Source: Acidobacteriota bacterium
GTDB taxonomy: Bacteria > Acidobacteriota > Vicinamibacteria > Vicinamibacterales > UBA2999
Direction: 5' to 3'
DNA length: 64,000 nt
Assembly: GCA_018000455.1 (NCBI GenBank)
Contig: JAGNJW010000019.1
Location: forward strand, 1 to 64,000
Shown piece by piece: positions 20,680 through 28,542 of this stretch. Made by a program: the position numbers and the translations under genes. Every line of letters starts with the position of its first letter. The stretch's first letter is position 1. Below the pieces are notes generated by a model that saw only the letters and a list, made by a program, of their open reading frames with translations, was not told the origin of the DNA and made no database searches.

Positions 20680-20927
20680 TGGACGAGACGATCAAAGACT
20701 TCGAGGCCGCGCTGGCGGAACTGGCCGGCATCGTGAAGAAGCTTGAGGAGGGCGACCTCGCGCTCGAGACCTCGCTGGCGCTCTACGAGCGTGGCGTGCA
20801 GCTGCAACGCTACTGTCATGAGCGGCTCGAAGCCGCCGAGCGTCGTATCGACATCCTGAACGATCGCGGCGAACTGGTAGCGGCGCCCCGCGATCTCACC
20901 GAAGTCGGCCAGGACGAGGACCAGTAG
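20679..20927 (+). CDS. xseB: Exodeoxyribonuclease VII small subunit
   Basis: An 82-residue XseB with the family pattern FEAALAELAGIVKKLEEGDL, LALYERGVQLQRYCHERLEAAERRI, which forms helices that wrap the large subunit coiled-coil. The ATG at 20679 overlaps the xseA stop (TGATG). A GTG one codon earlier (20676) is possible. The C-terminal tail is acidic. The stop abuts the GTG of the next gene with no spacer. Confidence 0.95.
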   Translation: MDETIKDFEAALAELAGIVKKLEEGDLALETSLALYERGVQLQRYCHERLEAAERRIDILNDRGELVAAPRDLTEVGQDEDQ

Positions 20928-21866
20928 GTGCAGGCGTTCGAGGAGTTCGCGCGCGACTGCCGCGTGGCCATCGAAGAGACGCTCGAGCGCGTGCTGCCGA
21001 AGGCGCCACAGTGCCCGCCGGTCATCGCAGGCGCCATGCGCTACAGCGTGATGGCCGGCGGCAAGCGCCTGCGGCCGATCCTCGTACTCGCCGCTGCCGA
21101 TGCCGTAGCCAAACGGCGCGGCGACGACGCCGTCGCCGCGCGCACGCGGGCCCTGGCCGCCGCCTGCGCGCTCGAACTCATCCACACCTACTCGCTCATC
21201 CACGATGACCTGCCGGCCATGGACGACGACGATCTCAGGCGCGGGCGTCCGACGCTGCACACGGTGGTCGGCGAGGGGCAGGCGATTCTGGCCGGCGACG
21301 GGCTGCAGGCCGAAGCGTTCCACCTCATCGTGCGCGAGCCGCACACCGACGACCCGGCACTCATCGCGCGCAAGCTGCGGGTACTCGACGCCGTCACGCA
21401 GGCGGCCGGGCCCACCGGCATGGTCGGCGGCCAAGCCATCGACCTGCAGGCCGCCGGTAAGGGTCGGGACCGCGTGGCCGCGCTCGACGGCGCCACGCTG
21501 GCCGACATGCACGCGCGCAAGACCGGAGCCCTCATCCGCGCTGCGGCCGCCGCTGGCGCGATCATGGCGGGTGCCGACGACACGACGCTGGCGCACCTGG
21601 ACCGATGGGCCGCCGAAGTGGGGCTGGCCTTCCAGATCGTCGACGACATCCTCGACGTGGAAGGCGCGTCCGAGACGCTCGGCAAGACCTCGGGGAAGGA
21701 CGCCAGCGACGGCAAGCCGACCTTCCCGGCGCTCTACGGCCTGGAGGCGTCGAAGCGGATGGCGGTCGAGGCCACCACACGTGCCGAGGCGGCCCTGGCC
21801 GAGGCTGACCTCCGGCCCTCGCACCTCGACGCCATCGCGCAGTGGATTGTCCACCGCCGCTCGTAG
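20928..21866 (+). CDS. ispA: Polyprenyl (farnesyl/geranylgeranyl) diphosphate synthase
   Basis: A 312-residue trans-prenyltransferase. The first Asp-rich motif is DDLPAMDDDDLRRGRP (about residues 93-108) and the second is FQIVDDILD (about 237). GGKRLRPILVLAAADA and the helix ALELIHTYSLIHDDLP are canonical. It condenses isopentenyl diphosphate with allylic diphosphates to C15 or C20 products for quinones, undecaprenyl phosphate and other isoprenoids. The product length is not certain from sequence. It starts with GTG directly after xseB, as in the conserved xseA-xseB-ispA arrangement; dxs, which often follows, is missing here. Confidence 0.93.
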   Translation: MQAFEEFARDCRVAIEETLERVLPKAPQCPPVIAGAMRYSVMAGGKRLRPILVLAAADAVAKRRGDDAVAARTRALAAACALELIHTYSLIHDDLPAMDDDDLRRGRPTLHTVVGEGQAILAGDGLQAEAFHLIVREPHTDDPALIARKLRVLDAVTQAAGPTGMVGGQAIDLQAAGKGRDRVAALDGATLADMHARKTGALIRAAAAAGAIMAGADDTTLAHLDRWAAEVGLAFQIVDDILDVEGASETLGKTSGKDASDGKPTFPALYGLEASKRMAVEATTRAEAALAEADLRPSHLDAIAQWIVHRRS

Positions 21867-21880
21867 CCACCCGTCAACCG

Positions 21881-22627
21881 ATGAAGCTCCGACTCGACCA
21901 GCTCCTGGTGCGGCGCGGCCTCGTCGAGTCGCGCGAACGCGCGCAGGCCCTCATCATGGCCGGCCAGGTGGACCTCGGCGGCCGCGCCGCGGCGAAGGCC
22001 GGCACCATGGTCTCCGAGCACGCCGATGTCACCGTGATCGGTCCCGACCATCCCTGGGTCAGCCGCGGCGGCGTGAAACTCGCGCATGCCCTCGAGACCT
22101 TCGGCATCGACGTCAGCGGGCGCCTGGGCCTCGACATCGGCGCCTCGACGGGCGGCTTCACCGACGTGCTGCTGACGCGCGGCGCGACGGCGGTCATCGC
22201 GGTGGACGTCGGTCACGGACAGCTGCACTGGCGCTTGCGCACCGACCCGAGGGTCACCCTCGTCGAGGGCCTCAACGCCCGCTACCTCACGCCAGCCGCG
22301 TTGCCGGGGCTCGGCGACGGCGCCGGCATCGTCACCGTCGACGTCTCGTTCATCTCGCTCGCACTGATCCTCCCGCCGCTGCTCACCGTCGTCGGGCCGG
22401 GCGTCGACCTCGTCGCGCTCGTCAAGCCGCAGTTCGAGGCCGGCCGGCGCGAGGCGCCGAAGGGCGTCGTGCGCGATCCGGCCGTGCACGCGCGCGTGCA
22501 GGCCGACATCACCGCGAAGGCGGCTGCGATAGGATGGACGCGCCTGGCCGTGACGCCCTCGCCGATTGTCGGCGCGCAAGGCAATCGGGAGTTCCTGATG
22601 CACTTCACGCCCGGCCCACAGCCCTGA
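21881..22627 (+). CDS. tlyA: TlyA-family rRNA 2'-O-methyltransferase
   Basis: A 248-residue protein. The N-terminal S4 RNA-binding domain (MKLRLDQLLVRRGLVESRE, residues 1-60) is followed by an FtsJ/RrmJ-like methyltransferase domain with GLDIGASTGGFTDVLL (SAM site), VIAVDVGHGQLHW, VTVDVSFISL and LVKPQFEAGR. Catalytic Lys/Asp/Lys positions are present. In mycobacteria TlyA methylates 16S and 23S rRNA cytidines and is linked to capreomycin sensitivity. The ATG at 21881 is chosen because the S4 domain begins there. It lies 14 bases after ispA and 4 bases before nadK. Confidence 0.93.
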   Translation: MKLRLDQLLVRRGLVESRERAQALIMAGQVDLGGRAAAKAGTMVSEHADVTVIGPDHPWVSRGGVKLAHALETFGIDVSGRLGLDIGASTGGFTDVLLTRGATAVIAVDVGHGQLHWRLRTDPRVTLVEGLNARYLTPAALPGLGDGAGIVTVDVSFISLALILPPLLTVVGPGVDLVALVKPQFEAGRREAPKGVVRDPAVHARVQADITAKAAAIGWTRLAVTPSPIVGAQGNREFLMHFTPGPQP

Positions 22628-22631
22628 CCCC

Positions 22632-23498
22632 ATGCGCATCGGCATCGTCACCAAGCCCGACCTCGCCAACGCCCGCGACACCCTGAGCCAGCTCCGCGCC
22701 TGGCTCGAGATGCGCGGCGCTACCGCCTGCTGGTCGCCGGAGGCCGCGGCGCTGCTGGCCGAGCCGCCCGACACCGTGGTCTCGCGGGATGACATGCCGG
22801 AAGCGGCCGACCTCATCGTCGTGCTCGGCGGAGACGGCACGCTGCTGGCGATGGCCGACCGCATCGCCCGCGGTCGTCGCGACGTGCCGATTCTCGGTGT
22901 GAACTTCGGCAGCCTCGGCTTCCTGACCGAGATCACGCGGCCGGAGCTCTTCGACGCGCTCGGCGACGTGCTCGAAGGCCGCGCGTCGCTCGACGAGCGG
23001 ATGATGCTCGTCGCGCAGGTGCGGCGCACCGGCGCGGCACTCACCGAAACCACCGTCCTGAACGACGTGGTCTTCACCCGCACGGCCCTGTCGCGCATCA
23101 TCGATCTCTCGGTGTGGGTCGGCGATCAGTTCGTGACCGACGTCAAGGCCGATGGCCTCATCGTGGCGAGCCCCACCGGCTCCACGGCCTATAACCTGGC
23201 GGCCGGCGGGCCGATCGTGCATCCCGCCATGGAGGCCTTCATCCTCACGCCAATCGCCCCGCACACCCTGAGTAATCGTCCGATTGTCGTGCCGGCCCAC
23301 CGCGACGTGCGTGTCGCGGTCAGCACCGACAACGGCGGCGAGGTCTACGTGACCTTCGACGGCCAGACGGGCGGTCCGCTCGGCATCGGCGACGAAGTCG
23401 TCATCCGCCGCGCGGCCCGCCGCGTGAAGCTGGTGCGCGCGACCACCCGCACCTACTTCGAAGTGCTGCGCGAGAAGCTCAAGTGGGGCGAACGCTGA
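22632..23498 (+). CDS. nadK: NAD kinase
   Basis: A 288-residue ATP-NAD kinase that makes NADP. Motifs are LGGDGTLLAMADRI (about residues 66-79), NFGSLGFLTEI, the NE/D region TVLNDVVFTR, and ADGLIVASPTGSTAYNLAAG (about 174-193). Full length, with an ATG 4 bases after tlyA. This is the last gene of the tightly packed operon that begins with hsp20; recN, the usual next gene in such operons, is not present. Confidence 0.96.
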   Translation: MRIGIVTKPDLANARDTLSQLRAWLEMRGATACWSPEAAALLAEPPDTVVSRDDMPEAADLIVVLGGDGTLLAMADRIARGRRDVPILGVNFGSLGFLTEITRPELFDALGDVLEGRASLDERMMLVAQVRRTGAALTETTVLNDVVFTRTALSRIIDLSVWVGDQFVTDVKADGLIVASPTGSTAYNLAAGGPIVHPAMEAFILTPIAPHTLSNRPIVVPAHRDVRVAVSTDNGGEVYVTFDGQTGGPLGIGDEVVIRRAARRVKLVRATTRTYFEVLREKLKWGER

Positions 23499-23542
23499 GC
23501 GCGGTGTGATGGGTGCCGGCCGCCGACCCCGGAGAGACGACG

Positions 23543-24076
23543 ATGGCACTGCAGGACGAATTGCTCGAGCTGGCGGCACACATGGAATGGGCCGATGCGC
23601 TCGTGTGGAGCACGACGCTGCAGTCGGGTCCCGCGCGCGGCGATGAACGCCTGCGTGGCTGGCTCCACCACATCCACACCGTGCAGCACGCCTTCACCGC
23701 CATCTGGCTGGGCGCGACGCCCGCCCCGGTCGGCGTCGGATCGTTCGCCGATCTGCCGGCCCTCGCCAGCTGGGGGCGCGGCGCCCATGCCGGCGTCCGC
23801 GCGTTCCTGTCGAGTGCCGACGACGAGTCGCTGGGCAAGACCATCGAACTGCCGTGGGCCGGGCGCGCCATCGAACGGCATGAAGCCGTGTCGCATCCGA
23901 CGCTGGCTGAGACGGCCCGGCAAGTGGCGATGCACAGCATGCACCACCGGGGGCAGGTCAACGCCCGCCTGCGGGAGCTTGGCGCCGAGGCCCCACTGGT
24001 CGACTACATCGCGTGGATCTGGCGGGGACGGCCGGAGCCGATGTGGCCCCGCAACGTCGCGGCCCCCGGCGCCTGA
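23543..24076 (+). CDS. DinB-family metalloprotein
   Basis: A 177-residue four-helix-bundle protein of the DinB/YfiT-like family. Putative metal ligands: His in LHHIHTVQHAF (about residues 40-50) and the C-terminal pair in MHSMHHRGQVNARL (about 132-145), the classical DinB signature. Members include thiol-dependent transferases (bacillithiol, mycothiol) and uncharacterised stress proteins; the exact reaction cannot be called. The ATG at 23543 has a Shine-Dalgarno GGAGAG 7 bases upstream. It follows nadK by 44 bases and is convergent with mltG. Confidence 0.88.
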   Translation: MALQDELLELAAHMEWADALVWSTTLQSGPARGDERLRGWLHHIHTVQHAFTAIWLGATPAPVGVGSFADLPALASWGRGAHAGVRAFLSSADDESLGKTIELPWAGRAIERHEAVSHPTLAETARQVAMHSMHHRGQVNARLRELGAEAPLVDYIAWIWRGRPEPMWPRNVAAPGA

Positions 24077-24079
24077 TGG

Positions 24080-25135
24080 CTAGCGGTCCTGGCCCTGCTG
24101 CCTGGCCCGGCGGTCGCGGAAGAACTTGACCTGCCACTCGTAGACATTGCGGTTGTGCTCGGCGAGCGTCGTCGCAAACACATGGGTGCCGTCGTTCTTG
24201 CTGACGAAGTACAGGTAGTCGACCGGCGCCGGAGCGACCACCGCCTCGAGCGCGCGCTTCCCCGGCGCCGCGATCGGCCCGGGTGGCAGGCCGCCGTAGC
24301 GATACGTGTTGTAGGGCGAATCGAACTGCAGATCCTCGCGCGAGATATTGCCATCCCACTTGCCGGCCTTCTGCAAGGCGAAGATCACGGTCGGATCGGC
24401 CTGCATCCCCATCCCGATCCGGTGACGGTTGCGGTAGACCGCCGCCACGATCGGCCGCTCGGCGTCCTGCGCCGTCTCTTTTTCGACCAGCGCCGCCAGC
24501 GTCACGACCTGCCGCACGACGAGGCCATCGGCGGCCGCCCGGGCGATGAGGTCGGGCGTGAGGGCGGCACGGAAACCGCGCACCATCTGTCCCACCAGTG
24601 TCGCCGCCGGTGTCTGCCGTGGCACGGGATAGGTATCTGGAAACAGGTAACCCTCGAGATCGGTCGCCTCGGGGTCGAGGTCGCGGATGAGAGAGACGTG
24701 TCGCGCGGCCTCGACGAAGGCCTCGCGCGAGCCGAGACCGCTCGAGGCATAGACGTCGGCCATCTCGTCGATGGTGAGCCCTTCGCGAAACGTCACCGGG
24801 CGCGTATAGATGGCGCCACTGGCCAGCGTGCCAACCACGTCCACGGCGCTGGCCGCCGCAGTGAAGCGATACTCGCCCGCTTTGAGCTCACGGGCCCGCC
24901 CCGTCAGCCACAACGCGACACGGAACGTGCGCGCGTCCTTGACGACCCCCGACGCCGCCAGCCGCGCACCAATCGCGCGGGGCCCGGAGCCCGACGGCAC
25001 GTCCACGAAGACGGCGTCGCCGTCGAAGCCGCGGTAGGGCGCGAGCGCCTCGGCGCGCAACCACCAGGCGGCGCCGCCAGCCGCCACCGCGGCGGTCACG
25101 ACGACGAGCGCCAGACGCCGCAGCCACTTACCCAC
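24080..25135 (-). CDS. mltG: Endolytic murein transglycosylase MltG (YceG-like)
   Basis: A 351-residue inner-membrane protein: short cytoplasmic Arg/Lys head, one TM (LALVVVTAAVAAGGAAWWL), a LysM-like subdomain (about 40-110), then the YceG catalytic domain. The catalytic Glu lies in LAALVEKETAQDAERPIVA; MGMQADPTVIF and SPYNTYRYGGLPPGPIAAPG are the other hallmarks. MltG cuts nascent glycan strands and sets their length. The GTG at 25135 overlaps the ruvX stop by 8 bases, which supports this start. The ruvX-mltG pair is common in bacteria. Confidence 0.94.
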   Translation of the reverse strand: MGKWLRRLALVVVTAAVAAGGAAWWLRAEALAPYRGFDGDAVFVDVPSGSGPRAIGARLAASGVVKDARTFRVALWLTGRARELKAGEYRFTAAASAVDVVGTLASGAIYTRPVTFREGLTIDEMADVYASSGLGSREAFVEAARHVSLIRDLDPEATDLEGYLFPDTYPVPRQTPAATLVGQMVRGFRAALTPDLIARAAADGLVVRQVVTLAALVEKETAQDAERPIVAAVYRNRHRIGMGMQADPTVIFALQKAGKWDGNISREDLQFDSPYNTYRYGGLPPGPIAAPGKRALEAVVAPAPVDYLYFVSKNDGTHVFATTLAEHNRNVYEWQVKFFRDRRARQQGQDR

Positions 25136-25562
25136 GCGGCCTCGCGTCGAGATAGTCCTGCAGCACGATGGCGGCCGCCGCGGCGTCGAGCTTGCGCTTC
25201 CGCTTCCGCCAGTCGCGCTCGCCGACGGCCAGTCGCTCGTCGGCCTCGTGTGACGTGAGGCGCTCGTCCTGCAGAACGACGGGCATCGTGACGGCGGCGC
25301 CGAGGGCGCGGGCGAACGCCTCCACGAGCGGCGTCTGATCGTTGGGCGTGCCGTCGAGCCGGCGCGGCCACCCGACGACAACGGCCTCCAGGCCGTCGTC
25401 TTCGGCTGCCAGGCGCGCGACTTCGGCGCTCACGATGCGTAACGTTTCCTTGCCGCTGGCCGGACGCTGGAGCACGGCGAATGGCGAGGCCAGGGTGCCC
25501 GACCGATCGCTCAGCGCAAGCCCGATGCGGCGGAGACCGTAGTCGATGCCGAGGGCCCGCAC
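25128..25562 (-). CDS. ruvX: YqgF/RuvX Holliday-junction resolvase-like nuclease
   Basis: A 144-residue RNase H-fold protein. It begins MRALGIDYGLRRIGLALSD, has VVVGWPRRLDGTPNDQ and the closing LQDERLTSHEADERL with DAAAAAIVLQDYL. The family acts in pre-16S rRNA 5'-end processing and was proposed as a backup Holliday junction resolvase. The acidic active-site residues (Asp in GIDYG, Glu in DERLTS, Asp in KLDAAAA) are present. Translationally coupled with mltG. Confidence 0.94.
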   Translation of the reverse strand: MRALGIDYGLRRIGLALSDRSGTLASPFAVLQRPASGKETLRIVSAEVARLAAEDDGLEAVVVGWPRRLDGTPNDQTPLVEAFARALGAAVTMPVVLQDERLTSHEADERLAVGERDWRKRKRKLDAAAAAIVLQDYLDARPRG

Positions 25563-25595
25563 ACCGCGATTATAGCGGCCACCCCGACCGCCACC

Positions 25596-25928
25596 TCAGG
25601 CCCGCGCGGCGCCGACCAGCACCAGCAGGGTCTCGCGCACGTAGTAGGCCAGCATCGCGGCCGAGGCCACCAGGGCCAGCATGCGAACGAAGGCGCGCTT
25701 GGGACCGACGGCGCGCTGCGTCAGGCGCTGGATGGGCTGCCAGGCGATGAAGAAGAGCACGTACGACACGGCGAGGGCGGCGGCGGGGCCGACCCATGGG
25801 GCCAGCATCACCGGCATCAGGGCCAGCAGGCACGCGCCGCTCAGCCAGGAGCCGGCGGTGATCCAGAAGAGCTCGGCCGGCGTCACGGTAACCAGGGCCG
25901 GGGGTGGGATCGGCGCAGAGTCGGACAT
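25596..25928 (-). CDS. Small hypothetical membrane protein
   Basis: A 110-residue protein with about three TMs (AELFWITAGSWLSGACLLALMPVM, AAALAVSYVLFFIAWQ, FVRMLALVASAAMLAYYV) after a Pro-rich head (SDSAPIPPPALVTV). No family is recognised. It is 33 bases upstream of ruvX on the same strand, so it probably heads the ruvX-mltG transcript, and it is divergent from the EnvC-like gene with only about 30 bases between starts. Confidence 0.5.
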   Translation of the reverse strand: MSDSAPIPPPALVTVTPAELFWITAGSWLSGACLLALMPVMLAPWVGPAAALAVSYVLFFIAWQPIQRLTQRAVGPKRAFVRMLALVASAAMLAYYVRETLLVLVGAARA

Positions 25929-25958
25929 CGGCAAAGTGTATCCTTCGGAGAGATGCCG

Positions 25959-27197
25959 ATGGAACGCCGAGACCCCTGGTTGGGGAGGCTGCGATGGCGC
26001 CGGGCACGACTGGCCGCAATGGCGGGGGCCGCCGTCTTGGCGGCGTTCAATGCCACCGCGCAGACGCAGCCGCCGTTGGCAGGCATTCAAGAGCGGTCGG
26101 CCGTGGTCGAGCCGCCGCCGCCGCCGATCTCACGCGACGAGGCCACGGCGCTGGCGGCCCGCGCCGCCGACCGCATCAAGGCGCTGCAGCGGGAATCGGA
26201 CACGCTCGCGGCGCAGTCGCGCACGGTGCTGACGGAGCTGCGCCAGCTCGAGGTCACGCGCGCCCTGCGTGGTGAGGAACTCGCGGCGGTCAACGCCCGG
26301 CTCGTCGCCGTCTCCGAGAAAGCCACAGCGTCGGAAGCACGCGTGGCCGAGCTCGAACGCCAGCGCATCGCCCGCACGCCGGCGCTCGAAGGACGGCTCG
26401 AGGCCCTCTACAAGCGTGGCGGCAGCGATGGCTACGTACGGCTGCTGCTGGCCACGACCGAAGGGCGCGATCTGGCCAGGGCCAGCCGCGGCGTAGTCGC
26501 GCTGGCGCGGGTCGAGGAACTGCGCATCGCCGCCCACCGCCGGCTGATCGCGAACGAACGGACGGCGCGCGATCAGCTGGCGTCCGAACAGCGCCAGGTT
26601 ACGCGCCTGCGCGCCGAGGCTGCAGCGCTCGATCAGGCGGCGCGACGGGCCGTGGCAGAGCGCACACGGCTCCTCGACCAGCTCGACACGCGGCGTGAGA
26701 TGGCCGCTCAGTATGTGGGGGAACTGGAACAGGCGCGGACGCGTCTCCAAGCCACCCTCGCCGGCCTGGCCACGACCGGCCCCACGGACCTGCCGCTCCG
26801 GCCGTTCCAGGGCGACCTCGCCTGGCCCGTCAGAGGGCCGCTCGTCTCGCGCTTCGGACGCGCGCCAAGCAGCTTCGGCACGGCCATCCAGAAGAATGGC
26901 ATCGAGATCGGCGCGCCGATCGGCTCGCCCGTACTGGCCGTCCATGGCGGCACGGTCGCCTACGCGGCGCCGTTCACCGGCTTCGGGGTGCTGGTCATCC
27001 TCGACCACGGCGACAATGCCTTCACGGTCTATGGGCACCTGGCCGGCACGGCCCTGCGGCCTGGCACGTCGCTGGCCAGAGGCCAGGCCGTGGGCGCCTC
27101 GGGCGCCAACCCGACAGGCGAGCCGGTCGCCTACTTCGAAGTGCGCATCGACGGCCGTCCCGTCAATCCCCTACAATGGTTGAAGTCCACTCCATGA
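25959..27197 (+). CDS. EnvC-like M23-domain murein hydrolase activator
   Basis: A 412-residue protein: signal peptide (ARLAAMAGAAVLAAFNATAQ), a long coiled-coil (about residues 60-265) rich in Ala/Arg/Glu, and a C-terminal LytM/M23 domain (about 285-410). In the M23 domain the first zinc ligands are lost: the usual H-x-GiD is KNGIEIGAPIGSPVLAV, while the later VYGHL and YFEVRIDGRPVNPLQWL remain. This is like E. coli EnvC, whose degenerate domain activates amidases rather than cutting murein. The ATG at 25959 has GGAG 8 bases upstream; another ATG lies two codons earlier. Its stop overlaps the next gene (ATGA). Confidence 0.88.
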   Translation: MERRDPWLGRLRWRRARLAAMAGAAVLAAFNATAQTQPPLAGIQERSAVVEPPPPPISRDEATALAARAADRIKALQRESDTLAAQSRTVLTELRQLEVTRALRGEELAAVNARLVAVSEKATASEARVAELERQRIARTPALEGRLEALYKRGGSDGYVRLLLATTEGRDLARASRGVVALARVEELRIAAHRRLIANERTARDQLASEQRQVTRLRAEAAALDQAARRAVAERTRLLDQLDTRREMAAQYVGELEQARTRLQATLAGLATTGPTDLPLRPFQGDLAWPVRGPLVSRFGRAPSSFGTAIQKNGIEIGAPIGSPVLAVHGGTVAYAAPFTGFGVLVILDHGDNAFTVYGHLAGTALRPGTSLARGQAVGASGANPTGEPVAYFEVRIDGRPVNPLQWLKSTP

Positions 27198-28363
27198 CGT
27201 CCCGCCTGCGCGTCGCCGTCCTCGCTATCTCGCTGCCGGTACTGGCCTTCGCGGTCGTCGGCGGATTTCTGGGCCGCGACGCCGCCGCCCAGGACGGCAA
27301 CTACCAGCACCTGAAGATCTTCGAAGACGTCGTCACCCTCATCCTCAACAACTACGTTGAAGAGGTCGACATCGACCGGGTGATGCACGGCGCGATGCAC
27401 GGCCTGGCCGACGGACTCGATCCCGATTCGGCGTATCTCGACGCGCGGCAGATGAAAGCGGTCGGCGCCTCCACGGCGGGCCTGGCCGATCCCGGCCTGG
27501 AACTCACGCGGCAGTATTACCTGCGTGTCATCGCCGCGCGCGACGGTTCCCCGGCGGCCAAGGCCGGGCTCATGCCGGGCGACTACGTGCGCTCGATTGA
27601 CGGCCAGTCCACGCGCGACACCACCGTCTTCGAGGGCATGCAGCTCCTGCGCGGCAAGGCGGGCTCGAAAGTGACGCTCACGATCTTGCGCGGCAGCGCC
27701 GCCGAGCCCCACGAGGTCGAACTCGTGCGCGCCACAGCGCATCCACTGACGCCGAAGGGCCGGGTGCTTGGCGGCGGCACCGGCTACCTGCGCGTGCCAG
27801 AGTTCTCCGCGGCCTCAGCGGCCCAGATCCGCAGCGAAGTGGCCGCGCTCACGAAGGGTGGCGCCGTCAGGCTCGTGCTCGATCTGCGAGGCACCGCCAC
27901 CGGCGATCTCGACCTCGGCTACGAAGCAGCGAAGCTGTTCGTGCCCTCAGGCGTGCTCGGTTACCGTCAGGCACGCGGTCAGGACAAGGTGCCGGTGTCG
28001 GGGGCGGCGGGCGATGGCGCGCTGACGCTGCCACTGGCCGTGCTGACCAACAACGGCACGGCCGGCGCTGCGGAGGTCTTCGCGGCGGCGCTGGCGGGAA
28101 ACAAGCGCGCCACCGTCGTCGGCGAGCGCACGATCGGACGCGCCGGACGCCAGAAAGTTGTCACTCTGCCAGACGGCGCCGGCTTGATGCTGACGCATGT
28201 GCTGTACCTCGGCCCGGGCGGCGGGTCGCTGCACGAGCGCGGCCTCTCACCCGACGTTGCCGTCGACATCCCGACCGTGGATTTCGGCGTCGAGCCCACG
28301 CCCGGCGATCCTGTTCTCGACAAGGCGGTCGAGACCCTCACCACCGTCAAGAAAGCAGCCTGA
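27194..28363 (+). CDS. S41 (C-terminal processing) peptidase homologue with altered catalytic dyad
   Basis: A 389-residue periplasmic protein: signal sequence (VAVLAISLPVLAFAVVGGFL), N-terminal helices (FEDVVTLILNNYVEEVD), PDZ domain (about 110-185, AAKAGLMPGDYVRSIDGQST), and the S41 core. In active CtpA/Prc-type enzymes the nucleophile is Ser in a N-x-G-S-A-x-A-x-E motif and the base is Lys in TFGKG. Here the motif is NNGTAGAAEV and the Lys site is GERTIGRAGRQ, so both residues differ (Ser to Thr, Lys to Arg). Overlap with the EnvC-like gene by 4 bases suggests joint function in cell-wall turnover. Confidence 0.87.
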   Translation: MTSRLRVAVLAISLPVLAFAVVGGFLGRDAAAQDGNYQHLKIFEDVVTLILNNYVEEVDIDRVMHGAMHGLADGLDPDSAYLDARQMKAVGASTAGLADPGLELTRQYYLRVIAARDGSPAAKAGLMPGDYVRSIDGQSTRDTTVFEGMQLLRGKAGSKVTLTILRGSAAEPHEVELVRATAHPLTPKGRVLGGGTGYLRVPEFSAASAAQIRSEVAALTKGGAVRLVLDLRGTATGDLDLGYEAAKLFVPSGVLGYRQARGQDKVPVSGAAGDGALTLPLAVLTNNGTAGAAEVFAAALAGNKRATVVGERTIGRAGRQKVVTLPDGAGLMLTHVLYLGPGGGSLHERGLSPDVAVDIPTVDFGVEPTPGDPVLDKAVETLTTVKKAA

Positions 28364-28391
28364 CGCCAGTCGAACGCCGTCATCGCAGTGC

Positions 28392-28397
28392 TATACT
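28392..28397 (+). promoter_or_regulatory. Putative -10 box of the tRNA-Val gene
   Basis: TATACT lies 34 bases before the mature tRNA 5' end in the 68-base gap after the S41 gene. The matching -35 (TCGAAC, 16 bases upstream) is poor. A readthrough contribution from upstream cannot be excluded. Confidence 0.3.
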
Positions 28398-28431
28398 GCT
28401 GCTTCCCGTGAGGCCGGGCGAAACGCACGAT

Positions 28432-28508
28432 AGGCGCGTAGCTCAGTTGGTTAGAGCGCCTGCTTGACACGCAGGAGGTCGGCAGTTCGAGTCTGCCCGT
28501 GCCTACCA
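28432..28508 (+). tRNA. tRNA-Val (anticodon GAC)
   Basis: A complete cloverleaf. Acceptor stem AGGCGCG pairs with CGTGCCT (one G-U), D-arm GCTCAGTTGGTTAGAGC, anticodon stem CCTGC/GCAGG with loop TTGACAC (GAC at 28466-28468), T-arm GGCAG-TTCGAGT-CTGCC, discriminator A and an encoded CCA (28506-28508). GAC reads the Val codon GTC (and GTT). It stands between the S41 gene and thrS. No sign of an integration event at its 3' end. Confidence 0.96.
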
Positions 28509-28542
28509 TTCGACTCGGCCTCGAGACGTGGAATCCCACCTC

